Shown one piece after another: positions 1 through 10,428 of a stretch of DNA of 64,000 bases. How positions within the stretch are numbered: the stretch's first letter is position 1; each line of letters begins with the position of its first letter. This DNA comes from Echria macrotheca (taxonomy: Eukaryota; Ascomycota; Sordariomycetes; Sordariales; Schizotheciaceae), in assembly GCA_030411725.1 (NCBI GenBank), contig MU839846.1, forward strand, positions 372,001 to 436,000, written 5' to 3'. Position numbers and translations under genes: made by a program. Under the pieces are notes generated by a model. It was not told the origin of the DNA. It searched no databases and saw only the letters and a list, made by a program, of their open reading frames with translations.

Positions 1-1160
1 AGGAACAGCGCGCGCAGCGAGCGGAGACCGCCGCGCTGGCCGATTTCGGTGAGGAAGGAATTGGTCGGGTCGTCCTTGCGGATGGCCCGGAGAGCCGTGG
101 GCGCGGTGAACATGGTGTTGATCTTGTACTCCTCCACTAGGCGCCAAAAAGCGGAGGCGTCGGGCGTGCCGACTGGTTTGCCCTCGTACAGCACCGTGGC
201 GGCGCCGGCGAGGAGAGGCGCGTATAGGGTGTAGGAGTGCGAGACGACCCAGCCGATGTCGCTGAAACAGCCCATCACGTCGCCCGGTCCGTGGATGCCG
301 AAGAGATACGAGATGGACAGGTGGAGGCCGACTGCGTGTCCGCCGGCCTCGCGTAGCACGCCCTTGGGGAGGCCGGTCGTGCCGGAGGTGTAGATGATAT
401 AGATGCCGTCGGTCGACCGGACGGGGACGCACTCGGCCTTGACTTTCCGGGAGCGGGCGCTGCGGACTAGTTTCTGCCAGACGCGCTGGCCGTCGGTCCG
501 GTGGAGTGGACGCCACTCGAGCTGCGGGCGTTGGTAGATGATAGTCTTGGGCGGCTTCCAGGCCGAGAGGGTGATGGCCTCCTCGACCAGTGCCTGGTAG
601 GCAATAGGCGGCTTGTTGCCGTCGATTCCACAGCTGGCGGTCAACACGACGACAGGCCGCGACGCCTCGATGCGCTGCGCCAGAGCGTTCGCCGCGAAAC
701 CCCCAAAAACGACTGCGTGGATGGCTCCCAGACGGTTCACGGCCAGGATGCCGATCAGCGTGGCCGGCAGCATGGGCATGTACACCAGCACGACATCACC
801 GCGCCGCACACCCTCCTCACGCAGCACGCCGGCAAAGGTTTCAACCTCGTCCAGCAGCTGGTTGTAGGTCAGACGCTGCTTGGTGTTGGTCACGGGGCTG
901 TCGTACAGGATGGCGGGTTCATGGCCACGACCGGCCTCGACGTGGCGGTCGACGCAGTTGTAGCACGTCGAGATCTCGCCGCCGGGGAACCATTCCCAGT
1001 GGTCATGTTCGACATCTTCCAGAGACTTGGTTGTCCGGGCCAGGGCGCATCGTGGTTTGGTGTGCCAGTGCAGATGCTCGGCCTGGTGCGACCAGAAGCT
1101 CTCGGGGTCTTGGAGCGAGTGCTGCTGCACCTTGTCCTGGGGATGGTCGTCGTTGTCCAT
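1..1160 (-). CDS. Propionyl-CoA/acetyl-CoA synthetase-like AMP-binding enzyme, 3' end cut by the window
   Basis: Member of the acyl-CoA synthetase superfamily, which activates short-chain carboxylates to acyl-CoA with ATP through an acyl-adenylate. The minus-strand frame is open from an ATG at 1160 to the window edge, about 386 residues. The N-terminal part has the short acetyl-CoA-synthetase N-domain (SFWSHQAEHLHW, then a WEWFPGGEIS segment), followed by the segment VFGGFAANALAQRI. The AMP-binding signature YTSGTTGLPKG lies at about residues 257-267, with GWVVSHSYTLYAPL after it. The SCGIDGNK stretch resembles PrpE/ACSS3 propionyl-CoA synthetases more than canonical acetyl-CoA synthetase, so that subtype is favoured by inference. 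The C-terminal third, with the catalytic lysine region, lies outside the window. No intron is needed in the visible part. The family is usually 630-690 residues. Confidence 0.88.
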   Translation of the reverse strand, partial: MDNDDHPQDKVQQHSLQDPESFWSHQAEHLHWHTKPRCALARTTKSLEDVEHDHWEWFPGGEISTCYNCVDRHVEAGRGHEPAILYDSPVTNTKQRLTYNQLLDEVETFAGVLREEGVRRGDVVLVYMPMLPATLIGILAVNRLGAIHAVVFGGFAANALAQRIEASRPVVVLTASCGIDGNKPPIAYQALVEEAITLSAWKPPKTIIYQRPQLEWRPLHRTDGQRVWQKLVRSARSRKVKAECVPVRSTDGIYIIYTSGTTGLPKGVLREAGGHAVGLHLSISYLFGIHGPGDVMGCFSDIGWVVSHSYTLYAPLLAGAATVLYEGKPVGTPDASAFWRLVEEYKINTMFTAPTALRAIRKDDPTNSFLTEIGQRGGLRSLRALF

Positions 1161-3947
1161 GTTGGTTCTCTCCGGACTCCTAGAGAAAGTCGTCTTGTTG
1201 ACCGTTGGTAGTGGCGCATTGGCCCCGGCTTTGTACTGGCGTCGTCGTCTCTTACACAATTACACAACGCCATCCCCCGCATCCATTACCCCGACATTTC
1301 GGGCCGCTACCAGCGCGGGGAAGGTTGTCATTGGCTGATGCTGGCTGTCATCCCAACTACTGCCGAATCGAACGATGGACGAACGGAGTTCCTGCAGCTG
1401 TCGGCGTCGCATTATCGGTAACTCATGTCTTGGGGGAAGTAAACGCCCGGGATGCTTGTGGTTGAGCTGTATCGGCATAACTCTGTGGAGAATGGGGCAT
1501 GCTGGTTGGAGGACACTTGTTGCTTTGATTCGGAAAGAAATGAAGAGTCCAAGAAACTGCCATTTCAGGTTATGTTAGGTAGAATTGAAGAGTTGCCATC
1601 TCAAACTGACACTGGTGACTGAAGTTAAGGAACAAGCGTTCGGCGATACATCACCTAGTAATCCGTATCTTGATTTGTTAACAAACAACCCCAGCAACAC
1701 TTGTCATAGCCGTTGTACTCAACCGCAGGATGGGTAGGTACATAAATGGCAAGTGAGGCATCGAGGAAAACATGCGCCCTCCACAGCAAGTTAGTTATCG
1801 ATAATGTTGATGCCTGGAAGACTTGATTCTGTAAATATCCCAGGACCCAACTCTCTGAGTCTCATCCCCCGCCGACCCAGCTAGGTAGGTATGTGAGAGG
1901 AGGCTCATGTTAGAGTACACATCCCAACTCCACCACAAATACCTTCACCCTTTTCTCGCAATGGGATGTTTGCAACCAAGAAAACCAAACCAATCCAGCA
2001 CCACACAAGGAATCAATTCATCCATCCACCCGCCAACCAGCGACCAGCGAACCACTCGCCGCCAACCGCCAACCGACAACCGACCGGTGGGATTTCCCGG
2101 AAAAGTTAAACGCTCAGTCCCAGCCCGGGCCCAGAAATCGCAATCTCGCTTGTTTTGCGCACACCCCCCGGGGCGGACGTTCCCTCCTTTCGCAAACAAC
2201 TCCTGGCCTGTCGTTTGGAACCTGTCAATCAAAACAGCCCGCTTTGTGATTCGTCGTTGATTTTATTTGCAGAGATAATGTTTTTTTTCGGACGACTCTG
2301 GAGTCGCATGCAGCTTGCTGAGGAGATGTTTGTTCTTGTGAATTATTGACATACATTCCGTTGCTTGTGTGTTGTGTTTGTAAAAAGTCCTTTTCAAAAC
2401 GAGTGGGAGGCAAAAAACTCATCCATCCATCCAGCTTTGCATGCAAACAAACACAGCTGAGAAAAACCAGTCTTGATTTCTGAGTCTCAAATCCACTCAT
2501 GGTCTGAAACTTCTCTCTCTCTCGTAGTCACCGCCAAGTTTTTATTACCTATCCAGACAGAGCACCGGAAGATTTTGTTCCGACGGGCTACACAGTATAC
2601 TCATAGACCTGCTGGATTCCACGGTATCCGTACACGAGCTGAGCTGAGCTGAGAGCGATCAGAGATCCAGCTGAGTGATGAGTGAGTCTCCCCCGATTTG
2701 GAAAGTTTCAGCTCAGCGATGCGGGCTTGGCAGATGCCGAGTTTATACAAGACTAACACCAAAAAAAAACGCTTCGTTCCAATAGTTTTTTTATTGGAAC
2801 GAAGGAATCTGCATTCTGCACTATGTTCCCGCCGCTTTCCTTCAGGAAAGATATCCGTGTCCGAAAAGGGGGACCTCGAGATCTGTCGTTACGTTCCTCA
2901 TGAAGCATTTAATCCCCGTGTCTACTCCGTACTCACTCATACATCAAAAGAATAACCCGCAAGGCTGTCCAACAGATACGGAACCGTACACAAACACAAT
3001 ATCTTCCAGATGGCCGCTTGGCGTCTGTTGCACGACAAAAAACCCACAATACGTACACAGCATCAAAATCCGGGGCCGGGTCGCCGGGTCGCTGCATTGA
3101 TATTCGGCGGCAGCGGGCTGCGGCTGATAAACCTTCTTCCCGTCCGGGCTTCCCGTGTGTGCAGCAGGAATGTCCGTCCTTCCGGGAAACAAAGAAACAA
3201 TCCGAAGTTCCGAAACAAACGGTGGGAGCCAAGGTAGTGTAGTTTACCTAAGCATTCCTGATGATCAACGACAAACAGCAAACATCGATAGCTTCTAGAG
3301 ATCTACCGGGCCGGACAAACATCGTCGGTAGTTTGCTACGTAGTCGCTCAAGACGTACATTTCTTCACAGCAGCAGTACAGACATCGAAAACCAAATGTC
3401 AAAACTCACATGTCCAGAACTGACATCAAAGGGTAGAAATAAGTTGAAGTGTGATATTGCCAGAGATCCGGATAGATCTTTACCCAGAAAACTCCTAGAC
3501 ACCCCAAAGAGATTTCGGTTTCCCCCACCTCGAACGCGAATGGGAACAGAATAAACCGTCCATATCAAAACCGCTTTTTCCCAAAACCGACCCGCGATCG
3601 AGACGAAAATAACCAAAACAAAGGTTTTTCGGGTCATGCGTCAAACTGCCCACCCATCTCGCGACGTGCAAGCAGCCCGACACACAAACCCACCACCAGT
3701 TCAGACCGGCCCTGGTGTCGTTGATGAGCACCCCCTCCATTTTCCATCACACACCCCCTTACCCCATTGTTGTTCCTTCCACCGGTCCGGGGGAAGAGCC
3801 GTCCCAATACCAATTATTGATTAAGAATTAACCGAGTAGTGGCACCAAAACCCTCACCCCCCTTTTCCTTTTCCCCCCGAGCCCTTCAGGTTCAAAAGCC
3901 CCGGCGGAAAGAACTTCGCGGTTGATCTGAGGGAGACATCAGGAAAT
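1161..3947. other. Intergenic region with no recognisable gene
   Basis: Lies upstream of the acyl-CoA synthetase and downstream of the CCG-6-like gene. Open frames here are short and have no recognisable protein features. It holds homopolymer and CT/GA-rich tracts, GGTAGGTA-type motifs near 1729-1742 and 1879-1893, and a perfect 13-bp hairpin at 2772-2804, listed separately. Confidence 0.6.
2772..2804. repeat. Perfect 13-bp inverted repeat with 7-nt loop
   Basis: The left arm CTTCGTTCCAATA (2772-2784) and right arm TATTGGAACGAAG (2792-2804) are exact reverse complements separated by GTTTTTT. An A-tract precedes it. It is not inside a recognisable gene. It could be the end of a decayed mobile element, a transcript hairpin or a cruciform. 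Nothing else supports one of these over the others. Confidence 0.85.
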
Positions 3948-4528
3948 TTAGAGGATGAAGGCGGCGAGGCCGAGGACACCGGCCAGGGCGGCGCCCGAGA
4001 GGGCAGCCGTCTTGCCGGCACCGGCAGTCACCTGAGGAGGCTTGCTGGCCGTGGGCGTGGCGCCGCCGGTGGGGACGGCGACGGTCTCGTTCTTGGCGGG
4101 CCAGGTAGGCTTGGCAGGAGGAGCGCTGGGAGCGCTGTTTTCCCTCGTCAGTTTTGACTTCTCGTCACTTTAACTGAGACGAAACTTACCAGGTGTGGCA
4201 GATGACCGAGGAGACAACAGTCACGGGCTTGGTCACGGTGCAAGGGCAGTTGGTGATCGTGAGGGTGGTAGCCTAGATTTCATATCTGTCAGTCCGAGAT
4301 TCCTGGTCGTAGAAACGAAAACTGTCGGTGGAATATTTCCTCCTCCGGCAGCACCCCCCTTGAAAATCGTACCTCGCTGACGGTGTAGGTCTTGTCGCCG
4401 TGGACGATCTCGGTGGCCTCAGGGCAGAAGGTGGTGACGGCCGTGACGACCTCGGTGGTGTAGGTCACGTTGCCCCAGGCGTGGGCGCCAGCAACAGCGG
4501 CGAAGACGGCAGCGACGGAGAACTTCAT
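3948..4528 (-). CDS. ccg-6: CCG-6-like small GPI-anchored cell wall protein
   Basis: Three exons: 4373-4528, 4190-4272 and 3948-4134, giving 141 residues. Both introns have GT-AG ends and keep frame; the second joins TG|C to make a cysteine codon. The protein starts with a signal peptide (MKFSVAAVFAAVAGAHA). A threonine-rich core follows with the pattern TTFCPEATEI and KTYTVSEATTLTITNCPCTV, found in Neurospora clock-controlled protein 6 and related wall proteins. A Pro/Thr-rich stretch follows, then a C-terminal hydrophobic tail (ALSGAALAGVLGLAAFIL) fitting a GPI-attachment signal. It is likely a structural wall protein attached through a GPI remnant. The family name rests on the core motif. 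Clock control itself is known from Neurospora and is not shown by this sequence. A TATATAA element lies about 210 nt upstream of the ATG. Confidence 0.85.
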
Positions 4529-6104
4529 TTTGAACCTGGTTTTCTGGATCTCAAACTCGAAAGGAGCGGTTTTGGAGGTGAACTGGACAGCGGGATCGCG
4601 TCGAGAATCGATAAAGTGCTCTGGGTCGTTGAAAACGAGTGAAATTGACTAAAAAGTCAGGGTTTTGTGTAGAGAGCGAATGTGGGTGAGGAGGGGAGAA
4701 CAGAGCCACCGCGGCAGGATGGCCCTTCATCTCGTTATATAACGAAGCAGCGCAAACCCGGGTTGGGTTGGCTCAATCTCAACGAGACCCATTCTTCCTC
4801 TCGCTTGTGGCGCCGGGGGGGAGGGTGTGGTCTCAAAAGGGTGTGTGCCCATCGCAGCCAACGAATGAGCTGCGTCCCCTTTTTTTCGGGGATTCCACAG
4901 TCATTTCCTGCACTGGGCTATCCCGTACCTGCGTCTCTAGCACCCACTGCCAAGCTGCTGCTGCTGCGATTCGCCGGCTAATCAACGAACTGTCAGCGCT
5001 GCAGTCCACTGTCGACCAACAGACAGCGACTGACAGGTCTTCTGGAATCTCTCGACACAATTGCCACGCATTCTGCTCGCTGTGGACCTGAGATGAAGCA
5101 TCCGCCCAAACCTCTCCACCCCGCCAGGTCGCATCGAGGAGAAACCGCATTGACGGTCCGGGTCCAGAAGACATTGGTGCGGCGAACCGTACGACCCCCT
5201 ATGATCCGTGTTCAATGATTCCTGGTGTTCTAGACACATTGGATGAGTCGACCTTCCCGGACCGAGGGATCGTGGTACCACTGCCCAAAATGGAGTCTTT
5301 TCTATTTCCGGCCACTCAGACGAGCGGCGGCGCTGCTGATGCTGGCTGCTGCGCGACATATCAGCCTCAGTGGTTGAGATTCTGTAGCAACCGATATTCC
5401 TGACCCACAACTTTTTTCTCCTGAGGAGAAAAAAACGACGAGGATCTGATCCGAAATCGACAGTCACTCCCGGTTGCCGGATGGCATTTGTCGCCTCCTC
5501 GTATTCGATCGGTTCGATGTGGAAATGCAACGGTGAGCTGCGTCGCTGAGGGACCTCCCTGACCATTGCCAATTTCCACATGCCCCATCTCGAGTCGTAC
5601 CGGCAGTCCACTCCGACCATACCCTATCTCGGCGGCTTCTGACCGACCGGTGCCGGCAAATGATGGATCTCGGAATGTCACTAGATTCGACATGGAAGCT
5701 TGCAAGTTTTATCCGTTTTTAGACCGGGTTTCGGACGACGGAAGGTGAGGAATGAGGTTTGTGCAAGTGTACCCGAACTCTCGGGCGCAGCACGGTTCTG
5801 ATCCATTACACATGTCTCACCGCGGACGGCAACGTGGGTTTAAGCATGAGTCTCTTAAACATAGCTGGTGAAACTGCCGACTGACGGCGTACGCTGGGTG
5901 AGCACTGAAAATGGAATCGGCAATCGAACTGCCTCTGCCGCCGTTCGGGACCGTGGAACCGGAAGCTGCGGGGAGAGAGGGGTCGGCCCAAGACGTCATT
6001 GCCGATTTAGGGCGCTCACTCAGCTTAGTTCTAGGAGTGTATGATCACGGTTGATCAAAAGAAGCATATCCGTTAACCAATTCCAACAGAAAGGCTCGAT
6101 CAGA
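4529..6104. other. Divergent intergenic region
   Basis: Separates the minus-strand CCG-6-like gene from the plus-strand quinone oxidoreductase, so it should carry both promoters. A 212-codon minus-strand open frame at 4982-5620 looks non-coding: it is Arg/Ser/Pro-rich and has no domain. Two TGATCA palindromes (6042-6047 and 6052-6057) sit 4 bp apart, just upstream of the oxidoreductase start. Confidence 0.6.
4733..4744 (-). promoter_or_regulatory. Candidate TATA box of the CCG-6-like gene
   Basis: The palindrome CGTTATATAACG contains TATATAA on the minus strand, about 210 nt upstream of the minus-strand start codon at 4528. A strong TATA element suits a highly expressed wall-protein gene. 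The transcription start has not been mapped, so the assignment is an inference. Confidence 0.45.
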
Positions 6105-7121
6105 ATGTCTGAGTCGAAACAAGTTATGAAGGCCGTCGACATCAAGGACGGCCGCGGCCCGGCGACGGCCCTGTTCATCAACGACTCGGTCCCGCTCCCG
6201 ACCCCCGGCCCGGGTCAGGCCCTCGTCAAGATCGCCGCTTTCGGCCTTAACCGCATGGATCTCCTCCAGCGCAACGGCAACTACCCCGTCCCGCCGCAAG
6301 CCCCGTCCACGCTGGGCGTCGAGTTCTCGGGCACTATCACGGCCTTCGGCCCCGGCTCCCACGGCTCTTTCACCGTCGGCGACGAAGTCTTCGGCCTCGC
6401 ATACGGCGGCGCATACGCCACCCACGTCGCCGTCTCGACCCGGATGCTCCTCCACCGTCCGCCTCATCTCGAGCCCACTGTCGCCGCCGGCGTGCCCGAG
6501 ACCTTCATCACGGCCACGCAGGCGCTGCACTTCATCCTCGGCATCACGCCCGGCAAGTCCATCCTATGGCATGCCGGCGCCAGCGGCGTCTCCATCGCCG
6601 GCATCCAACTGTCACGGTTGGCCGGCGCCGGAGCCATCTATGCCACGGCTGGCACCGACGACAAGATCGCCTTCGTCGAGAAGACGCTGGGGGCCACCAA
6701 GGCATTCAACTACAAGACCGAGAACTGGGTCGACGGCGTGCTCAAGGCCACCGACGGAAAGGGCGTGGATCTGATTGTCGACTTCATCGGCGGCGACTAC
6801 TTTGTCAAGAACCTCGAGGCTGTGGCGAGAGATGGGCGCATATGCATGCTCGGGCTGATGGGCGGGTCCGTGGTCGACAAGGTTGATATTTCCAAGCTGC
6901 TACACAAGAGGGTACGGATAGAAGGCAGCACGCTGCGCAGCCGGGACGAGGAGTACCAGGGGCGGTTGCGCGACAAGCTCGAGGAGTACCTACCACAGTT
7001 TGAGAGCGGAGAACTCAAGGTCTTCGTCGACACTGTGATTGATTGGAAGGATATCGTCAAGGCCCATCAGCTGCTCGAGGAGAACAAAACCATGGGGAAG
7101 ATCATTTGTACCGTTTCGTAA
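6105..7121 (+). CDS. PIG3-type NAD(P)H:quinone oxidoreductase (zinc-independent MDR family)
   Basis: Intronless, 338 residues from the ATG at 6105. The open frame runs 18 codons further upstream without homology, and MSESKQVMKAVDI matches the usual family N-terminus. The GroES-like domain has AFGLNRMDLLQRNGNYP and LGVEFSGTI, typical of TP53I3/PIG3 quinone oxidoreductases. The Rossmann part shows the SGVSIAGIQLSRLAGA region for NADPH binding. ATDGKGVDLIVDFIGGDYF and the C-terminal KTMGKIICTV end are also characteristic. No catalytic-zinc cysteine/histidine set is visible, as expected for the quinone-reductase branch. It probably reduces quinones or reactive enones with NADPH in the cytosol. 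The stop is only 79 bp from the end of the convergent dienelactone hydrolase gene. Confidence 0.92.
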   Translation: MSESKQVMKAVDIKDGRGPATALFINDSVPLPTPGPGQALVKIAAFGLNRMDLLQRNGNYPVPPQAPSTLGVEFSGTITAFGPGSHGSFTVGDEVFGLAYGGAYATHVAVSTRMLLHRPPHLEPTVAAGVPETFITATQALHFILGITPGKSILWHAGASGVSIAGIQLSRLAGAGAIYATAGTDDKIAFVEKTLGATKAFNYKTENWVDGVLKATDGKGVDLIVDFIGGDYFVKNLEAVARDGRICMLGLMGGSVVDKVDISKLLHKRVRIEGSTLRSRDEEYQGRLRDKLEEYLPQFESGELKVFVDTVIDWKDIVKAHQLLEENKTMGKIICTVS

Positions 7122-7200
7122 AACATCGAATGACACATCTCTCATAGGAATTCCAGTCACCGGCCTTGAAAGAACCCCAACGCCTTTGCCTGATACCAGC

Positions 7201-8292
7201 TCAGTGCTCCTTGATCCATTTCAGCATCTGCTCAAACGCCGTCGCTTGCGCATCTTTGATGTTCTGATCGTCGTATTCACCCACAACAGCGAACCCTGCG
7301 GATATCAGCGGCGTTCTTCTGAATCGACGGATGTACTCACCATGCGGTACTCCAGGATAGACCTGTACTTCGTGCTCCACGTTGTTCTTACTCATATAAT
7401 CCTCGCCAGCGATGCGGACCTCGTCGGGAAACAGCGGGTCGTTCTCCACCGAGACCATGCTGATCGGAACTTTCAGGCCGGTAAAATCATCCGTCGACAC
7501 CAATGTGGCGTGAGCGACAGCACCAGCTTTGATAAAGGGTCCAGACGAAGTGAGCTGCGCAGCTTCTTCGTCCACCGGGGCCGGCGACATAGCTGACCAC
7601 GGGAATCCCCTGCCCAACGGCGCAGTTGTTCTTTCCGCCCCAAGGAGTAAAATATAGCGTCCACCGAAGCAGTACCCAACGGCGTATATACCCCCACCAT
7701 TGGACACGGCATCAGCGAATTCGTCGCGGCAGGCGTCCATGACCTTGTGCAGAATCGGCATGACTTTCTCCTCTGTATGGCGGGCAAGCCACATGTCAAT
7801 CAGGAAGCTCTTGGCCGTCTCGGCCGCCTTGATCTTGAACATGTCGAGGAGGGATCCGGGCGTGGTGGGCTCGTCCGAGATGGTGCTCGAGTTGGGTGCC
7901 GGGTCGCCGTCGAAGAGGTCCGGCATGACGACTACGTAGCCTTCAGACGCATAGCGATCCGCCTGGATCTGGTTGTTGATGCTGTTCAGGCCGGTGCCGC
8001 CGGTCAAGAGGAGGAGGAGCTTCGAGGGCGTGTGGGGGTAGTCGGCGGGCTTCGAGATGTAGACCTGCTCGCGTTAGTGTTTTGGGCTCAGTACGCGGTT
8101 TCCTCGACGAACATTAACGTCGCCGAACTTTGTGATTTCCCCCGTGGAAGCTTGCCCGACAGGGGTAGGTCTGTCTGATGTGCAATGCTCGCCCAAGGTA
8201 GGATGTGAGCTGCTGGTGGGGACATCATCTGCGACAGCGGCAGGCTGCGCGTCGCTCTCGGGAGCTTTTGTTGCTAACTCGGTTTCCGTCAT
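7201..8292 (-). CDS. Dienelactone hydrolase family protein
   Basis: Three exons, 8113-8292, 7341-8064 and 7201-7295, give 332 residues of the alpha/beta-hydrolase dienelactone hydrolase family, which opens lactones or cleaves related ester bonds. The nucleophile elbow GYCFGGRY puts the catalytic cysteine at about residue 192. The acid is likely an Asp in VENDPLFPD (about 269-274). The catalytic His is in YPGVPHG (about 301). The N-terminal 50 residues are a Ser/Thr/Ala-rich extension beyond the core. Intron 1 (48 nt) starts with a weak GTTCGT donor and has a CACTAAC branch site. Intron 2 (45 nt) is a multiple of three with no stop codon. It must be removed to give the conserved VPHGFAV sequence; if retained, it would insert 15 residues next to the catalytic histidine. 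The substrate is unknown. Confidence 0.9.
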
Positions 8293-9003
8293 GGCGGGGT
8301 GGATGTGTCGGATTCACAATGGGCAGAGGTCAAGCCGGAGGAGGAATGAGGGGAAGGTGCACTGTATTTCTCTGCCTAGTTGAAGGTGTACAAACGCCAG
8401 GAGGGGGCAGTGTAACTTGGCCGCTCCGTAAGATCAGGAGAACCCCTCGGTGACGTACCCCGCCAGATCTCCCGTCCCGTCCCAGGGTTAGGGTACTTCA
8501 TCTTTCTTTTCTGGAAGTGCTGCCAGACGGCTTTTGACGTCGTCTGAGCGCAGGAATTGACAGTCGGCATCACTGCGCGCACCTGCGTTGCGTTTCCTTG
8601 ACGACAGCGGGTCAAAACGCGACAGTTCAATCATGCTTCCGCTTCGTGGCCATGGGCAAGGTCGCTGCTGAAGCTCAAAATTCACCAATGGCGACGCGCT
8701 GCGGGCTGCCAAGTGGGGCCGTTTCAACGTGCGGGCAGGTTTTCATTTCGATTGGGCCTGTCAGGGCAACCGCGCAGCATGTATCGCCCCACTTTGCAGC
8801 TTTCAACGCGGTCGCGTTCCACTTTACGCGTTCACGCGTTCTGCCCCCTGGCCATCCCTTCCTGGCTTCCTGAAAAGCTCCCCTCCCACAATCCACCGCC
8901 TTCAATCGCTCTTGCACTTCACCAACTTCACCTTCACAGCTTCCCAAATCGGTGGATTATTGTATTACGTCTCCCAACCTTCTTGCCATTACAATCCTTC
9001 AAG
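8293..9003. promoter_or_regulatory. Divergent promoter region with cell-cycle boxes
   Basis: 711 bp between the dienelactone hydrolase and Cdt1 start codons. The Cdt1-proximal part has two ACGCGT boxes (8826-8831 and 8834-8839) and further CGCG-core sites near 8617, 8694 and 8806. An in-frame ATG at 8779 overlaps this region, but the peptide it would add has no conserved character. Confidence 0.55.
8826..8839 (+). promoter_or_regulatory. Pair of MluI cell-cycle boxes (ACGCGT) upstream of Cdt1
   Basis: Two exact ACGCGT hexamers whose starts are 8 bp apart, 165 nt upstream of the Cdt1 ATG. In yeasts these boxes bind the G1/S factor MBF, and fission yeast cdt1 was named as a Cdc10-dependent transcript. 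G1/S activation of this gene is therefore a reasonable inference. Confidence 0.6.
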
Positions 9004-10428
9004 ATGCCCGGTGCAATTTCCCGCGCTCCACGGGCTACCCGTGGCAGACCTGCCGCCGCACCCAAATCTACTTCTAGTCTCGACAAGTTCGCCCGCGTCT
9101 CCAAGCTTCCCTCAATTGGCAAGGACATTGGCGACAAGGCCGCAGCCCTCAAGTCTGGTCGCTACTCTACCATCGAAGTCGTCCTTACCAGAAAGCGAAG
9201 CGCGACCGACGACATCGAGAACGTACCACCACAGGCCAATGGCGGACACAAGAAGGTCCGCCTCGAGGCAGAGACGAAGCCCAAGCCCATCATCGCTCCT
9301 GTCTCCCGGAAGAAGAAGACGGTCACCTTTGCAGAGCCGGAGCCTGTCAAGTCTTCGCCCAGCCGGAAGCGCCGATTCGAACCCGAGTCCGAAACCACTC
9401 CCGAACCGGAGGCATTGCTGGAGCGTCTGAACCTTTCTTCGCCCATTCGCAAGCGGACCAAGACCGTCCGGACACAGCCCGACAATGACTTCGATCTGCC
9501 CCGGGAGCTTCTCGATCTCCTCGACCTGCAAATCGCCTTCCTCAAGACCCTTAGCATGAGCATTGCCCACAATGGCAGCAGCTCGCCTATCGACCTCCGG
9601 ACCATCTACTCGAGCATCTCGCAATCATGGGGCAAGAGACAGGTGACAGTTGACGACATCCGTCTCTGCCTCGGCGTCCTGAACTGGGCCCCCGTCAAGG
9701 CCGACAAATCCGAGACGCCTTTCTTCATCGCCGACTATGGCCGCGGCAGAATCTGCATCGAGCGGGGCACGGATAGCAGCTACGGCCCCCTGAGGGAGCA
9801 AAAGCTCAACATGGACTTCGAATCCAACCTCCGAACCCTCTGGCTAAGCCGTCGCGACCAGAACGCCCACGTCTTCCTCGCCACCCTCCCCAGAGCCGCC
9901 ATCAAGAAATGCGCAGAGCCGCACCCCATCACCGTCAAGGGCCAGCGGACCCTGATGGAACTCAAGAACGGCGTGGTCAGGAAGCAGCAGACGGAAACCC
10001 CTAAGCCGACGCTGCTCAACCCGGACGGCTCGCAAATGACGCTCTTGGAGCGCATCCGCCACAAGGACCAGCTCCGCAAGGAACAGGCCGCCCACGAGCC
10101 GACACCGGCCGAGCTTGCGAGGAAGGCAGCCCTCCAGCGCGCCGAGGACATTGCGGCCGTGATTGGCATGCTGTGCATGGCCACATCGAGCGGACAGGCG
10201 CGCGTGTCGTTTACCATGGCAGCGCTGATGACCAAGATCAAGGATTCGCTGCGGAATCCCATCTCGAGCGAGGACGGCGTATGCTGTGTGAAGATTCTGG
10301 CGTCGGAGATTGCGCCGCAGTGGTTGAGGATTGTTACGGTGGGAGGCCGAGAGAATATTGTTTTGCAGACGGCTATGCAGCCGACTAAGGTGTTTATTCA
10401 GGAGAAGGTTAAGGCTTTGCTGGGTTAG
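9004..10428 (+). CDS. cdt1: DNA replication licensing factor Cdt1
   Basis: Intronless, 474 residues from the ATG at 9004, which has a good context. An in-frame ATG at 8779 is rejected because it lies within promoter-like sequence. Cdt1 works with ORC and Cdc6 to load the MCM2-7 helicase at origins in G1. The N-terminus (1-160) is basic and disordered with Ser/Pro motifs. A winged-helix region follows from about 163 (DLPRELLDLLDLQIAFLKTL...TVDDIRLCLGVLNW), matching the middle Cdt1 domain. The C-terminal part begins near LLERIRHKDQLRKE, a hallmark of the MCM-binding domain. It ends with the second winged helix (ARVSFTMAALMTKIKDSL ... LRIVTVGGRENIVLQ). Paired MluI boxes upstream suggest G1/S expression. 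The last part of the gene is duplicated just downstream. Confidence 0.88.
   Translation: MPGAISRAPRATRGRPAAAPKSTSSLDKFARVSKLPSIGKDIGDKAAALKSGRYSTIEVVLTRKRSATDDIENVPPQANGGHKKVRLEAETKPKPIIAPVSRKKKTVTFAEPEPVKSSPSRKRRFEPESETTPEPEALLERLNLSSPIRKRTKTVRTQPDNDFDLPRELLDLLDLQIAFLKTLSMSIAHNGSSSPIDLRTIYSSISQSWGKRQVTVDDIRLCLGVLNWAPVKADKSETPFFIADYGRGRICIERGTDSSYGPLREQKLNMDFESNLRTLWLSRRDQNAHVFLATLPRAAIKKCAEPHPITVKGQRTLMELKNGVVRKQQTETPKPTLLNPDGSQMTLLERIRHKDQLRKEQAAHEPTPAELARKAALQRAEDIAAVIGMLCMATSSGQARVSFTMAALMTKIKDSLRNPISSEDGVCCVKILASEIAPQWLRIVTVGGRENIVLQTAMQPTKVFIQEKVKALLG

Noticed and set aside
501..1211. 236-codon plus-strand open frame
   Set aside because: It is antisense to the acyl-CoA synthetase, whose frame carries a clear AMP-binding motif; the plus-strand translation has no domain.
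4982..5620. 212-codon minus-strand open frame
   Set aside because: Arg/Ser/Pro-rich with no recognisable motif, no supporting splice structure and several competing frames.
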